Shown here: positions 10,708-20,620 of the stretch, one piece after another
How positions within the stretch are numbered: the stretch's first letter is position 1
Layout of the letters: each line of letters opens with the position of its first letter
Assembly (NCBI GenBank): GCA_016648135.1
Contig: JADDOH010023015.1
Span: forward strand, 62,001 to 126,000
Length of the DNA: 64,000 nt
Origin: Agrypnia vestita
Lineage: Eukaryota > Arthropoda > Insecta > Trichoptera > Phryganeidae
Direction of reading: 5' to 3'
Made by a program: the position numbers and the translations under genes
The notes under the pieces: model-generated
Databases searched by the model: none
What the model saw: the letters and a program-made list of their open reading frames with translations, nothing else
Told to the model about the DNA's origin: nothing

Positions 10708-11479
10708 TAGAATTAATATGAATAATTGAAGTTGATCAACTAAAATCACCTAGTTTGAACCTAGTAATACATTATTGAATGTTAATGTAAAGGCTTTGAA
10801 ACCTTTTTTAAATTTATGTCACTAAAATAATAATCTTAATATCCATGTATATCTAGCTGATTATCACTATGCAAGGCCTATTCATATAAATAACATTGAA
10901 GTGTCTTTCTATGTGTCTATACGACTTAAAACTTTTCTAAAAAGACATTAAATATTAAAAGATAAAAACATCATTGCTCTAAGACGCCAGACGCGCTAAG
11001 TAACGAAGTGTCGCTGTTAATCTCTCGTGGGGAGGTATTGATTGTCTAATGTTCGTGTCTAGTAGTTGCCATTAAACTGACAAAAAATGGAGTGGCTTCG
11101 CACGGATCAGTGATCGTGAGTGTGGTACGAATTTGGACGTCATCCACCGATGTGGAGTGCTCCCAAATGGAGTGCCCGTGAATGGGGGGCTTTATAAATT
11201 GCGTTGTGTCCGCCCTGACGGGCCAGTATATTTTGAAAGCGAGCGAAAGATATAGAATCGGGTGACAAATAGCGAATATGAATTCGCGCGAAAGACAACG
11301 GCGTGCAAAGTATTACCAGAGATGAGTGGGATTTTCTAGCGACCCCAAAATTAGTGCGAATCACTATCTTTGTTTGTGTAATAAAAGTTAAATTGAATAC
11401 AAGAGTTTCATTAGGATTCCACCGCGGCCACAATATTAATGAATTGTATACAAGTCATACGAATAATATGTCTCTTGTC

Positions 11480-11765
11480 TACATCTATAAAATTCAATGT
11501 CTGTCTGTCTATCTGTTTGTCTGTCTCTGTTTTCTATACAAATCTACACCGTTTGTCCGATCTGACCCAAATTTTGCATACCCGGCGGAATACATAGGCC
11601 ACGTTTACCCCCTGGACATCCCATCCTTCCCAGCTTAGATCAATTGGAAACATTGTTTTTATAAGAGACTTTGCAAAATAATGGAACCTTTGTGCCCTCC
11701 CATAAACTTATTTTACTAATTAACCTTATCCTGGGCAACGCCGGTTACGCCGTTGACTGAAGTAT
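11480..11765. repeat. dispersed repeat family G, inverted copy
   Basis: Holds tgtctgtctgtctatctg, then ctacaccgtttgtccgatc and ttgcatacccggcgg, the reverse orientation of the right end of 5240-5790. It closes with gggcaacgccggttacgc near 11733. Confidence 0.55.
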
Positions 11766-11837
11766 AAATGTAATAATAATTTCATTGTCTGTCCGTCCGT
11801 AACTTCGTAAAAAGTCCATAACTTCGTTCAAATTCAC

Positions 11838-11905
11838 GAGATGGTGCTTGAACCCCGGGCCAGCAAGCCCGAACCGGCCGCGCTACGCATGTTGCAACCG
11901 CCACC
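11838..11905 (-). repeat. tRNA-derived SINE head (probable)
   Basis: The minus strand reads gtagcgcggccggttcgggc and then ggggttcaagcacc. The latter resembles a pol III B box (GGTTCRANYCC). It is not a foldable full tRNA, so a decayed SINE head is the better call. Confidence 0.35.
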
Positions 11906-13265
11906 TTTCCTTTGACCGCCAAAAATATACTATAAATATTAAATATATACTAGAATTTAGCAAAGACGCAAACCAACGTTCCTTCATTTTTTACCGGTTA
12001 CAGCTAGTTAATGTAATAATAATATAATGCAAAAAGCTTGTGGGTACTTCAAGCCTGTTTTTGTGTTTAATTAGTTTTGTGCTTAGTAATATATATTTTT
12101 TAAATCCTTGCATATTTGCTTTATACTTTTGTGCGATATTAAATTATTTTGTCGGTGCAATGTAATTAAATACAATTTTTATAACGCAATTGGGTAAACG
12201 AACTTTTTAAAAAACCTTTCACCGTAATAATTATGTAAATGACTTTTGTAATATTATATTTACGTAAGTGGATAAATACAATCCAAAAAATACGTCTGCT
12301 TAGATATCAAATGTTTTTCATAGTCATGGCGCTGATGTAATACACAAAACATATATTTCCGTAGTGCAGGAAATGTATGGTCTTGATTTTACACTGTATA
12401 ACGCGGAAAGATGAAAGGAATGCCATATTTCGTCAGAAAATTCGAAAAAATGATTACACGGCTGTTTGCAGAAATATGGTAGTTAAGAAATTTCGCTTTT
12501 AGTTTTATTATAATAAATTTATTTTTTCAGGAATATTGTCTCGTGGTTATCTGCGATCTTGATCTGCGAGTTAGGTATTTATCTCGGTCTTAAAATAAAG
12601 AAAATTGCATTTCTGTATTCTAAACTTAGTATTGAACAAATTATTATACTATCGGGATGTTCATAATTCCGAATGGAAAAGTGGAGAGGTAAGACGCAAA
12701 CACGCACAGTACCTACTATTTACGGTAGGTACTTACTGAATATACTATTGGAATTTATTACTTGGTGGGAGCCCAAATCCAAATTATAAATTTTGATAAA
12801 ATAACAAAATTTTTAATGGGATCAGATTTTTACTGTGATGATGTATTTAAAAAAAATACAGTTTGAAACAGATGAATCATTATAAAATAAAAGAAGACAT
12901 TATAAAGAAAAAAATCTATCTACCCGTATCTTTCTCTTGCCGGGAGAAAGCGTTCCCATTATGGCTCAAGAATGTAAATTTTTTAAAAAGACCTTTATTA
13001 TTTTCATACAAAGCTTTTAAACTGAAACCCAAAAAAGGTAAACTTTTTGTCACGGCAAGAGAAAAATCCGAGGCTACGTATTTTTTTAGATGGAAAGTTT
13101 TTTGTAAATAATTTAATTTAATTAAAAATAATAAGTGATCACGCCATCAAAAAAAAACAAGAGTATTTTTAATGGCGATTTAATCATTTCATTTTTTGGA
13201 CTTCGAATACTTTTGAAATGTGCTGAAATGATCATGTGGAGTGTCCCTAAGAGACAAAATAAAAA
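11906..13265. other. AT-rich intergenic stretch
   Basis: No splice-bounded coding segment or family motif seen. An 82-residue reading at 12863-13111 is lysine- and phenylalanine-rich, as AT-rich noise is. Confidence 0.5.
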
Positions 13266-13274
13266 GTTTACGCA

Positions 13275-13400
13275 TTCGTGGAAGCCTGGTCACAGATATC
13301 AATAGCAAGATGAAGGAAAGGCGATTGAGATGGTACGGTCACTTTGGACGCAGAGCACCCATCACATTATTAACCAGGCGATCTCTATGGATCTTTCCCG
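13275..13400 (+). pseudogene. non-LTR retrotransposon RT tail, fragment
   Basis: The plus strand translates to KMKERRLRWYGHFGRR. The RLRWYGHxxRR motif lies shortly after the RT/thumb region in RTE-like and related non-LTR elements. Only about 40 codons remain, with no upstream RT palm in the neighbourhood. Confidence 0.5.
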
Positions 13401-13541
13401 AATAGAATCCAGAGGAAGATGGTGGATGGTGGTCTGATGCAAAGGCACGGATTGGTTGACATTTTCTGGAACTCTCGAAGATGTATTTGTTTTGAATATT
13501 GTCCAGAAAATTTGCAGCATTTTCTGCCATCACGATATATC

Positions 13542-13765
13542 TTTGTGGGGGCAATGTCCGCATAGCGTCAGCAGTCCATTGTTCAATTGTCTCCATTGTC
13601 TGGATTTCCTGACCTAATTACTTCCAGTCCAGAGGATGTTACTACCCCGATTTCCATTGTACTATTGTTACTGTGGGGGTAATGTCCGCATAGTTTCAGC
13701 AGTCCATCGTTCAATTATTTATATTGTCTGTGCTTATAAGTACTTCCAGTCGTGAACCAGACATT
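13542..13765. repeat. imperfect direct repeat, two units 130 bp apart
   Basis: The words tgtgggggcaatgtccgcat (13542) and tgtgggggtaatgtccgcat (13672) begin two related units that continue tcagcagtccat and ttcaatt. No coding interpretation. Confidence 0.55.
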
Positions 13766-13834
13766 CAAAGTCCATTGTCAGTGATGGGGTACGAACAATG
13801 AGTCAGTAAATGGACACCCACCGCATTTCTAGGA

Positions 13835-13875
13835 CCGTTTTATGAGCAAAAGCTCCCATATCGGTCCTACTCACA
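13835..13875. repeat. short dispersed repeat, copy 1
   Basis: Carries aaaagctcccatatcggtcc. The same sentence occurs at 16240-16280 and 19580-19615, and inverted at about 57046-57095. Probably the end of an unnamed element. Confidence 0.5.
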
Positions 13876-14209
13876 CGTTGCTAGGTTGACAATTTTTTAC
13901 TCTAAAGGCCAACTCCGTGTCATGTCGTGTAAAGGTGACTGTGACCCGGAGAGACCTGCAATTGTCCATTCTGTACCTCCTTTACATAACACACTTTATT
14001 GTAAATTATCAAAGAAAGAAAAGAAAAGCATAAAAAAAAACTAAAAATAAATCAGTAAGATAACATATAACAATAGATATAAAATATAACAATAGATCAT
14101 GGTAAAAGAGTAAGTATAGAATTCGGGTGGTAAGGAGGACAGTGAGGAGAGTCTGGGGAAAGGACACACTCTCTAATAGGGAAGGACAAGACAAGGATCA
14201 CACTTAAAG

Positions 14210-15480
14210 GCGGAGTTCAAGTCCGAGCACCATGGGTCCACAGTCTACGGAGAAATTATCCACGAAGTAGCTCCCAGCGCGAAACCCGCGTCCTGGAGAA
14301 TTCACGGAAAAGTCTGAGGTTTCTATCATTCTTGATGAGGTCACTGTTCCGTGCGGAGCCGTGCCTCACCCCCTCCAGTCCTGCAATCATAATCTCTCGC
14401 GCATCTTTCATAAACTCACAAGCTCAGAGGATGTATTCCGGCGTCTGAGCCACACGAGCGCAGGTGCACCAGGGTGACGTGGCGAGCCCCAGACTACGTA
14501 ATTTGCTCCGATACTCGCCGTGTCCCGACACCAGCTGCATCGCGTGGTGATCAAGCACCGGAGGACTTCCCCTGCCTTTCTCTCTCGCGGCGACTCTGGG
14601 GAGGAAGGAGTATGTCCACCTCCCCAGTGGCGCCGTGTCCCATCTTTCTTGCCATTTTTCCATAAACACAGTTCTTATTCTACCACATAACTCCTGGTAA
14701 CTGGCATCCGAGGGACTGAAGTTCACCTCAAAAACAGTGATCTCCAGCCCCTTCCTCAGAGAGCTCCGAGCATTGGTTTCGATCACCTGAAGATCAGCGG
14801 GTAAAACACCCGCCAACACAGGTAGTGTCACTCCTGATACCGTCCGGTAGGCCCCCGTGAGGGCCAGCAGCGGAGTCCGCTGGCCTCTGTTTAAAGCTGA
14901 TGAGACCACCATGGTCCCCAGGTGGTGAGCCCAGGTACCGGCGTGACTTTTGACACGTTTCACCGACATGAAGAAACTGGCAGCCCTCTCCGAGATCGCT
15001 TTCACATGTGCAAGAAAGGAACCCGATGTGTCCATCCGTACTCCCAGATATATGACAACTGTTTCAAATTTCACATTTGTGCTTTTCACCTTGACAATCG
15101 TGTTCCTTTGCAAGCGATCCCGCATCATCATTGCCACCGTCTTGTGAGGCGCAAGAGCCAATTTATTCCTATCGCACCATTCGTTCATAAGCTCTATCGC
15201 CCTGTTGCCTCGAAGCTCAAGTTCACTTCGACTCTTGCCGGACACCAATAGCAGTGCGTCGTCTGCATAAGCGACCAGTTCACATCCCTGCGGCAACGGT
15301 AGCAGAAGCACATCATCAAATAAGATATTCCACAGGTCCAAGAACCGAACCCTGTGGACAGCCCCTATCCGTATCCCTGGTGATGGACACCCCACCATAG
15401 CTCAAGGTCGCATTACGGCCACTGAGGTAATTCTTCAATAACTCAAAAAGGTATCTCAGCACTGCCTGACCTTAAGCTTG
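14210..15480 (-). pseudogene. R1-clade-like non-LTR retrotransposon, RT and C-terminal region, frameshifted
   Basis: A minus-strand reverse transcriptase remnant. Upstream bases 15375-15470 translate to LLKNYLSGRNATLSYGGVS and then GCPQGSVLGP (RT motif 4). A one-base shift follows, and the frame continues LWNILFDD and AYADDALLLVSG. The catalytic YADD is at 15258-15269. The main open frame (324 codons, 14424-15398) runs through the thumb to TPEYIL. A further shift near 14430 continues as ACEFMKDARE in another frame. The pattern LWNILxDDLL...LPxGC...YADD is that of R1/TRAS/SART elements, which are common in insects. Endonuclease, ORF1 and the RT N-terminus are missing. At least two frameshifts make it non-functional. 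Clade assignment is from memory. Confidence 0.8.
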
Positions 15481-15484
15481 GAAC

Positions 15485-15690
15485 AAGGAGTCAGTGGGTT
15501 ATATAGACGCGGCCCCTCGACAGTGCATCACTCAGTCGGATAGTCGAGAGTCAATCAGTCAGTAGTGTTGTTTTCTTACCTATACGCTTTCACTGGCTTC
15601 CTGAGCTTAACTCCGGGATAAATAAACGTCAACAATACGACCGATCGCTCTTTCAGTCCACGACCTGCAAACTTCCCTTAATCTTCTTCG
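15485..15690 (+). mobile_element. possible solo LTR fragment
   Basis: A less AT-rich block with a TATA-like gttatatagacg near 15498 and aataaa at about 15620, the spacing of an LTR promoter and poly(A) signal. No paired LTR, primer site or gag-pol seen, so the call is tentative. Confidence 0.3.
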
Positions 15691-16234
15691 TCTTTCTCTG
15701 CAGAAGGACGAAGAAAATTTATTTTCTTACTAATTTGATGATACTATTATAAGTATTCATCTGATTTTTACTAAACATAAATAATGTTTCTAGAAAAGGA
15801 AGTTAATATAATATAAAACAATCATCTATACTGTATCGATTTACGGGTGTCCAGTGTTGATAATCGCCCTCAGTTTGGGAGAAATGGTTGGAGAGGAAAA
15901 CTTTTGGACCTGTGCAACATGAGAAAATTAAAAGTGTGGTGAGTTGTACAAAATTCTTTTTTTTTTTTAAATGTACAGATGATATAAATGAATACATTTT
16001 TTAAAATATTTTATCAATTACAATACAGATGAATGAATACAAATGAATATTTTATCAATTGTAATTAATATTTTTAAATTAAATTAAACTAATAACAAAA
16101 TAATAGTGTGATATATATCTCTGTATGTGTAAATAAAAATTTTTTTTTTTTCTAGGGTGGTGTAACCCCTTAAAGAAAAACGAAGTTTAACTGATACAGA
16201 TACCACACTGAAAGACAGTCAACAGGATTCACTT

Positions 16235-16290
16235 CGTACCAGGACCGTTATATATAAAAGCTCCCATATCGGTCTTGGTTGGCATTTTTT
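16235..16290. repeat. short dispersed repeat, copy 2
   Basis: Reads accaggaccgttatat and then aaaagctcccatatcggtc. Same family as 13835-13875. Confidence 0.45.
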
Positions 16291-16651
16291 TTACACTGAT
16301 ATGCAAGACCATAAAACTATATTCACAGTGAAAAGGAGTGTATTGTACGCTTTACAAAATAGCAAAAGCAAGAGTATTACTACAGAAATCCAAGAAACGA
16401 GATAAAAACAGGATAACAAAGGCAATAACAAAATAAAGCAATCCAAGAAATAATACGCTTTAATATATAACAAAAAACAAAAGAGGTATTGTAACATAAA
16501 TGAAGTAATACAAAGATAAATCAAGCAATCAACAAACAAAGATTAATACATATAATATAACATGCTAAGAAAATTTAAAAATAAAGGCAAAAGTAAAAAA
16601 TAAAATAAAGGAAAACAATAACAGTTAAGGTGTATTAAAACTAAATAAAAT

Positions 16652-17023
16652 ATGGAAATGAAATATATCGAAATACATCCCTATATGAGAAAAAGACATG
16701 CAAAAAATAAGAAATGCAATAGACCTCTGGCGAGGGAAGCCAAGACTGGCAGATATTCATCCCAGGATGATAAGTTCAGCAAAATAGCGAGCGCAGAAGG
16801 CGCTCGAACCTTACTTCAGACCTCCTCAGAATCACCCAACGAGACACCCATACCTTTAAGAACTCTCAAAGTTCCTACCATTCCTGGAATTAAGGTAGTC
16901 AGGAGGCTAAGAGTCGATATAATCGTAGACCACAGGGCCATTGAAGAAGAAGTTATTTTTGACAGACAAGAAACGCGAGAAAGGCAGACTATCAAGAAGA
17001 CAACTAGCAATACATATATTTAA
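16652..17023 (+). CDS. unrecognised open reading frame
   Basis: One hundred and twenty-three codons from ATG to stop. The product is basic and hydrophilic, with no signal peptide or membrane segment. Residues 60-110 (for example VPTIPGIKVVRRLRVDIIVD) have less AT-driven composition than neighbouring noise. No family recognised, no adjacent splice sites judged strong. It could be a fragment of a retroelement ORF or chance. Confidence 0.2.
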   Translation: MEMKYIEIHPYMRKRHAKNKKCNRPLAREAKTGRYSSQDDKFSKIASAEGARTLLQTSSESPNETPIPLRTLKVPTIPGIKVVRRLRVDIIVDHRAIEEEVIFDRQETRERQTIKKTTSNTYI

Positions 17024-17029
17024 GTGGAA

Positions 17030-18050
17030 TTAATTATCGAAATGTTGCGATATTTTAAATTTTACTTGTGTGTACATATTAAATCATTTGAGAACATGTG
17101 TTCTACAAATACGTTACTTATAATGATTGTACATAAGTATTGTTATAGACCACAGTAAAATAGGTATATCGTTTGACAATACTTCTTGTCTTACAGTATC
17201 AAATTTAATTTTAACATTTATCTTAATTAATAACCCAATCCTTCACCTTGAACCGGCTATCAGAATTCTCATTCAAATGTTCACATGCGGTCGGCAAATT
17301 TCATCATTATAGTGTTTGTTAAATCCGCAGATTGCAAGTCATGTATCGCAGAATGTTATCTGTTAATAATATGTTCGTTAACCATATTATATCAATTATT
17401 AACATTTATTTTCACATGGCCGCGGGTCCAGTTGGTAAAATAATATGGTAAAATTATATCGATATAAAATGATGAAGATGCAATATAATAATTATAAGTT
17501 ACGTAGAATCTTCGTCGGAAAAAATCCGTGATCGACTGTTGGAGCTTGGATGGACATTTTCTTTATGAGTGCGTTGGATGTGGAAGGCTAATGTGACGCG
17601 TGTGATAAAACAAGGTGCAGTTAAACGTGACAAATGTTTTCGATACCCAAAAACAATATTATTAAATATGACTCGCATATAAACATGTTTTCGATATTTC
17701 ATCATATTTTTTTTAGTTCTATGTTCAATCTTAGATTCATGTTTATGTGAAGTATACCTACAATCTACAATCACAATATTGGGAAAAAATACTTCAAAAT
17801 ATCGAGTAATAAACGTCCCTACAGTAAGGTGAGTAAGTTTTAGCAATTGAAATAATTATTCAATTTTTATAAATGTATCTACATAATTATACATGCCAGA
17901 ATAAAATGCCAAAGGAAATAAGAAAGAAAGACAAATGCCTATGTTTAAAATAAAGCTTAGAAAATATGAATTGTGTTCATTTAAGATAAGTTATAAATTG
18001 AAGAATATCGTTTATACTGGAGCATTATGTACATATATATTTATGTATGC
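17030..18050. other. intergenic stretch without a recognisable gene
   Basis: A 115-codon minus-strand reading (17499-17846) lacks any family motif. Nothing else seen. Confidence 0.45.
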
Positions 18051-18055
18051 ACTAT

Positions 18056-18056
18056 T

Positions 18057-18089
<33 letters not shown>

Positions 18090-18091
18090 GT
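18056..18091. repeat. (TAA)n microsatellite
   Basis: About eleven uninterrupted TAA/AAT units, ending in a tag variant. Confidence 0.9.
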
Positions 18092-18561
18092 AATTTGTGT
18101 TTAATTTTACATTAAATATTTCAATGTTCTTCTGTGTCTCACACTGAAGTGTCAAATTCATGCAATACTTTAATTCTGAGGGATTTTTTTTAAATAGAAA
18201 ATAGACAAGTCCACTTCTCTTATCAGACATTTGAAAATTTTAAGGTTGTTTTACTGGAAGTAGATAATTATTCAAATAATCATAATTTTTCGTTACCGTC
18301 ATGAAAGAATGAAAATATCCAGAATTATTTTATTTTTCTTTTGAAATGCAAATCAACATAACATTAATAACACTTATAAATAGTCATAGAATGACATTGG
18401 GCTTTGAAAAATACTAACTTGGTGTTCTCCTGAAATGACACCCAAACCCCTGGGTGTCTTACCGTTAGATCAACAAGACCGTAATGCAGATGATTGATAA
18501 ATGATCAATGTTGACATGATGACGAGTCGATATCGTTAATTGTTTGAACACAAGTTCGCAT

Positions 18562-18690
18562 AAACCTGTTGAAACATAAATATGGCAGGATTATAAACAA
18601 TATTTGTGTTATTGTACATGATATAAATTATACATGTGAACCTGTTTAAATATAAATATATGCAGGATTATAAACAATATTTGCGATAAA
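18562..18690. repeat. 77 bp imperfect tandem duplication
   Basis: Two units each contain aaacctgtt(g/t)aaa followed by caggattataaacaatattt. The second begins about 77 bp after the first. Confidence 0.6.
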
Positions 18691-19244
18691 GATGATTAAA
18701 ACATCACGTGCCAGATTCATATTTAATTTTTATAATGGCAATATTTATGTTTCCCCAAGAATCTGGAAAACATTATGGGTTATGGTGTGAGGATCAAGTT
18801 TTGCGTGTGCATGCTTCTTCATGTCTGATTAAACACAACCTTATGGCGGTCATGACATGATTGAGCACAATTTAAAACTGATTAATAATTACTAAACCTA
18901 GGAGATTATTATTTGATGAGTCATTGAGTGTTACCCTTAACGTGGGCATCTTGGAGCAATGAAATCTAGATTTCAGTTCACGATTGAATAGGATTCATAG
19001 ATAGTTTGTGGAGCAATAATAAATATACTATAATTGAATGGTGTTAAGTAAATATTGTTTTGAAATGAATAGTTTTATTATTTAAACAGTTTTTTTTTTC
19101 GTTTTCATGGTTCTGAGATTTTAAATTTATTTATTTTTAAAAGAGATGCGTGCACCGAATACATGTCACATCAATATTCTTACTATTTTCAAATTAAGCT
19201 AAACGGTTGTTCTATAGAAATAGGACTAACTTGCTGTCTGGAGT

Positions 19245-19545
19245 GAGGTTTTTTTCAATATTTCTGACTTATTTTTTTGCAAAAAGTTGAACTATCATTA
19301 CAGTAACTTATATCGATTATGAAAAATTCATTTGCTTTAATACGAGTCGAAAAAAATTATACAAACCTTTCAAAAATAATTTTTTACTCAATAGTTCAAC
19401 TTTTTGCAAAAATAAGTCAGAAATATTGAAAAAAAATGCAAACTTTTATACTGCATGTCTCCATAACTATTGATGTAAGGCTATGGTTGCTTGAACATTT
19501 TCGGCTCATTATCAAGGCAAGAATCCACCTGTAAAATTTTTGCTA
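19245..19545. repeat. dispersed MITE family C, copy 1
   Basis: Facing arms of about 46 bases: ttcaatatttctgacttatt...gcaaaaagttgaactat at 19253 and its reverse complement at 19391-19437. Beyond the right arm lies an outer segment (ccataactattgatg, ttttcggctcatta). The same segment appears inverted at 31530-31620 and at 23090-23130. Confidence 0.65.
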
Positions 19546-19574
19546 CTAGCTATAAGAGGGACCCATCATATACA

Positions 19575-19620
19575 CAAAGCCGTTTTATGAGCAATAGCTC
19601 CCATATCGGCCCTGCTACTA
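19575..19620. repeat. short dispersed repeat, copy 3
   Basis: Contains gccgttttatgagcaatagc and then tcccatatcggccc. Same family as 13835-13875. Confidence 0.45.
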
Positions 19621-20517
19621 TGATGCACCTATGTAAGTGTGAATACTAGCAATGAGACACCCTGTATACACAACTTTCTAAATTTTGATAATGGAATTGG
19701 TGAACTTTGCATTGTGTAGAGTGATCACTTAAGCCAGCTCATACAGGTTGTAATCCCTGGGCCATTGTACAAAAAGACTTCCGTACATGTTTCTCATATA
19801 AGTAATTTCGTCCCTGTGAGACTTCTATAATTTATCTAATTAAAGTTATTGTTGACAAGTGCGACATGTGCGACATGGCTAGCCACCTGTCATGGTGGCG
19901 CTAAGAGGAGGATAGAATGCCGGATTGGTGTGTGGAATATTAGAGGAGGAATAGAAAGGAAGATGAATGAAATGTGTGAGAGCATGAAGAGTAAATATTT
20001 AGATGTACTATGTATAAGTGAGAATATGAAGAAAGGAAGTGGAGAGATGGAACACAATGGTCTGCTCGTACTGTGGTCGGGAGTCCCAGAGGCAGACCGA
20101 GCATGCCAGGGTGTTGCAACGCTGCTTTCTGAGCGAATGGTCGAATGTATGAAAGAATATGGGTTCATTAGTGCCAGGCTCATGTGGATCCGTTTCAAAA
20201 TTGGGATCATTGGGGTGTTTCTTATTGTAGGTTATGCCCCTGTAAACTCAGATAAAGAAGAGGTGAAAGATGAGTTTTAGACGAGTGTAAGAGATGTCAT
20301 AGACATGAAAAGCGACAGCGAAAGGTTAATTTTGGCTGGAGATTTGAATGGGTGGGTTGGAACTCGAAGAGATGGCTTCGAGTCTGCTCTTGGTATATTT
20401 GGGGATGGAAGGACGAATGGAAATGGAGATAAGAATGTTCTTAGGTTTTCACGGCCACTCAGAATCTTCAAGTTTGTGTTTACTGGAGTATTATGCCGTG
20501 ATGTTACGAAATTTCGG

Positions 20518-20560
20518 GCCGACGTTTCGGATCCCATTGCAGGGTCCATCATAAGGGCTG
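20518..20560 (-). ncRNA. hammerhead ribozyme-like motif, class ACGU, core mutated
   Basis: Minus-strand order: AGCC, core CUUAUGA (one change from CUGAUGA), stem II GGACCC/GGGAUCC, GAAA, palindromic ACGU, cleavage-site C, GGC. Faces its intact partner at 20573. Confidence 0.5.
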
Positions 20561-20572
20561 ATGTGTTGACAC

Positions 20573-20620
20573 ATCAGCCCTGATGATGGACCCTGCAATG
20601 GGATCCGAAACGTCGGCCCG
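20573..20620 (+). ncRNA. hammerhead ribozyme-like motif, class ACGU, intact core
   Basis: Stem I half GCC, core CUGAUGA (20580-20586), stem II GGACCC closing on GGGAUCC with loop UGCAAU, GAAA (20607-20610), two-pair palindromic stem III AC/GU, cleavage-site C, then stem I return GGC. All invariant hammerhead core bases are present. Such a tiny stem III is known from Penelope-like elements, newt satellite and animal retrozymes, where cleavage is favoured in dimers. Confidence 0.7.

Larger units (their letters stand above)
10165..11191 (+). mobile_element. PIF/Harbinger-like element, complete right half with TTA duplication
   Basis: Terminal inverted repeats: aggcccccattcacgggc at 10165 and its near-perfect reverse complement ending at 11191. 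TTA flanks both sides (10162-10164 and 11192-11194). The 1.03 kb interior carries a GC-rich 5' block and a MADF gene (10471-10707), followed by about 480 bp of AT-rich DNA. This defines the boundaries of the family. The copy at 52981-54064 has the same ends. Confidence 0.75.

Noticed and set aside
12863..13111. 82-codon Lys/Phe-rich plus-strand ORF
   Set aside because: Composition follows the local AT content; no motif or splice context.
14922..15251. 109-codon plus-strand ORF
   Set aside because: Antisense shadow of the R1-like reverse transcriptase.
17499..17846. 115-codon minus-strand ORF
   Set aside because: No domain, low-complexity flanks, no splice sites judged credible.
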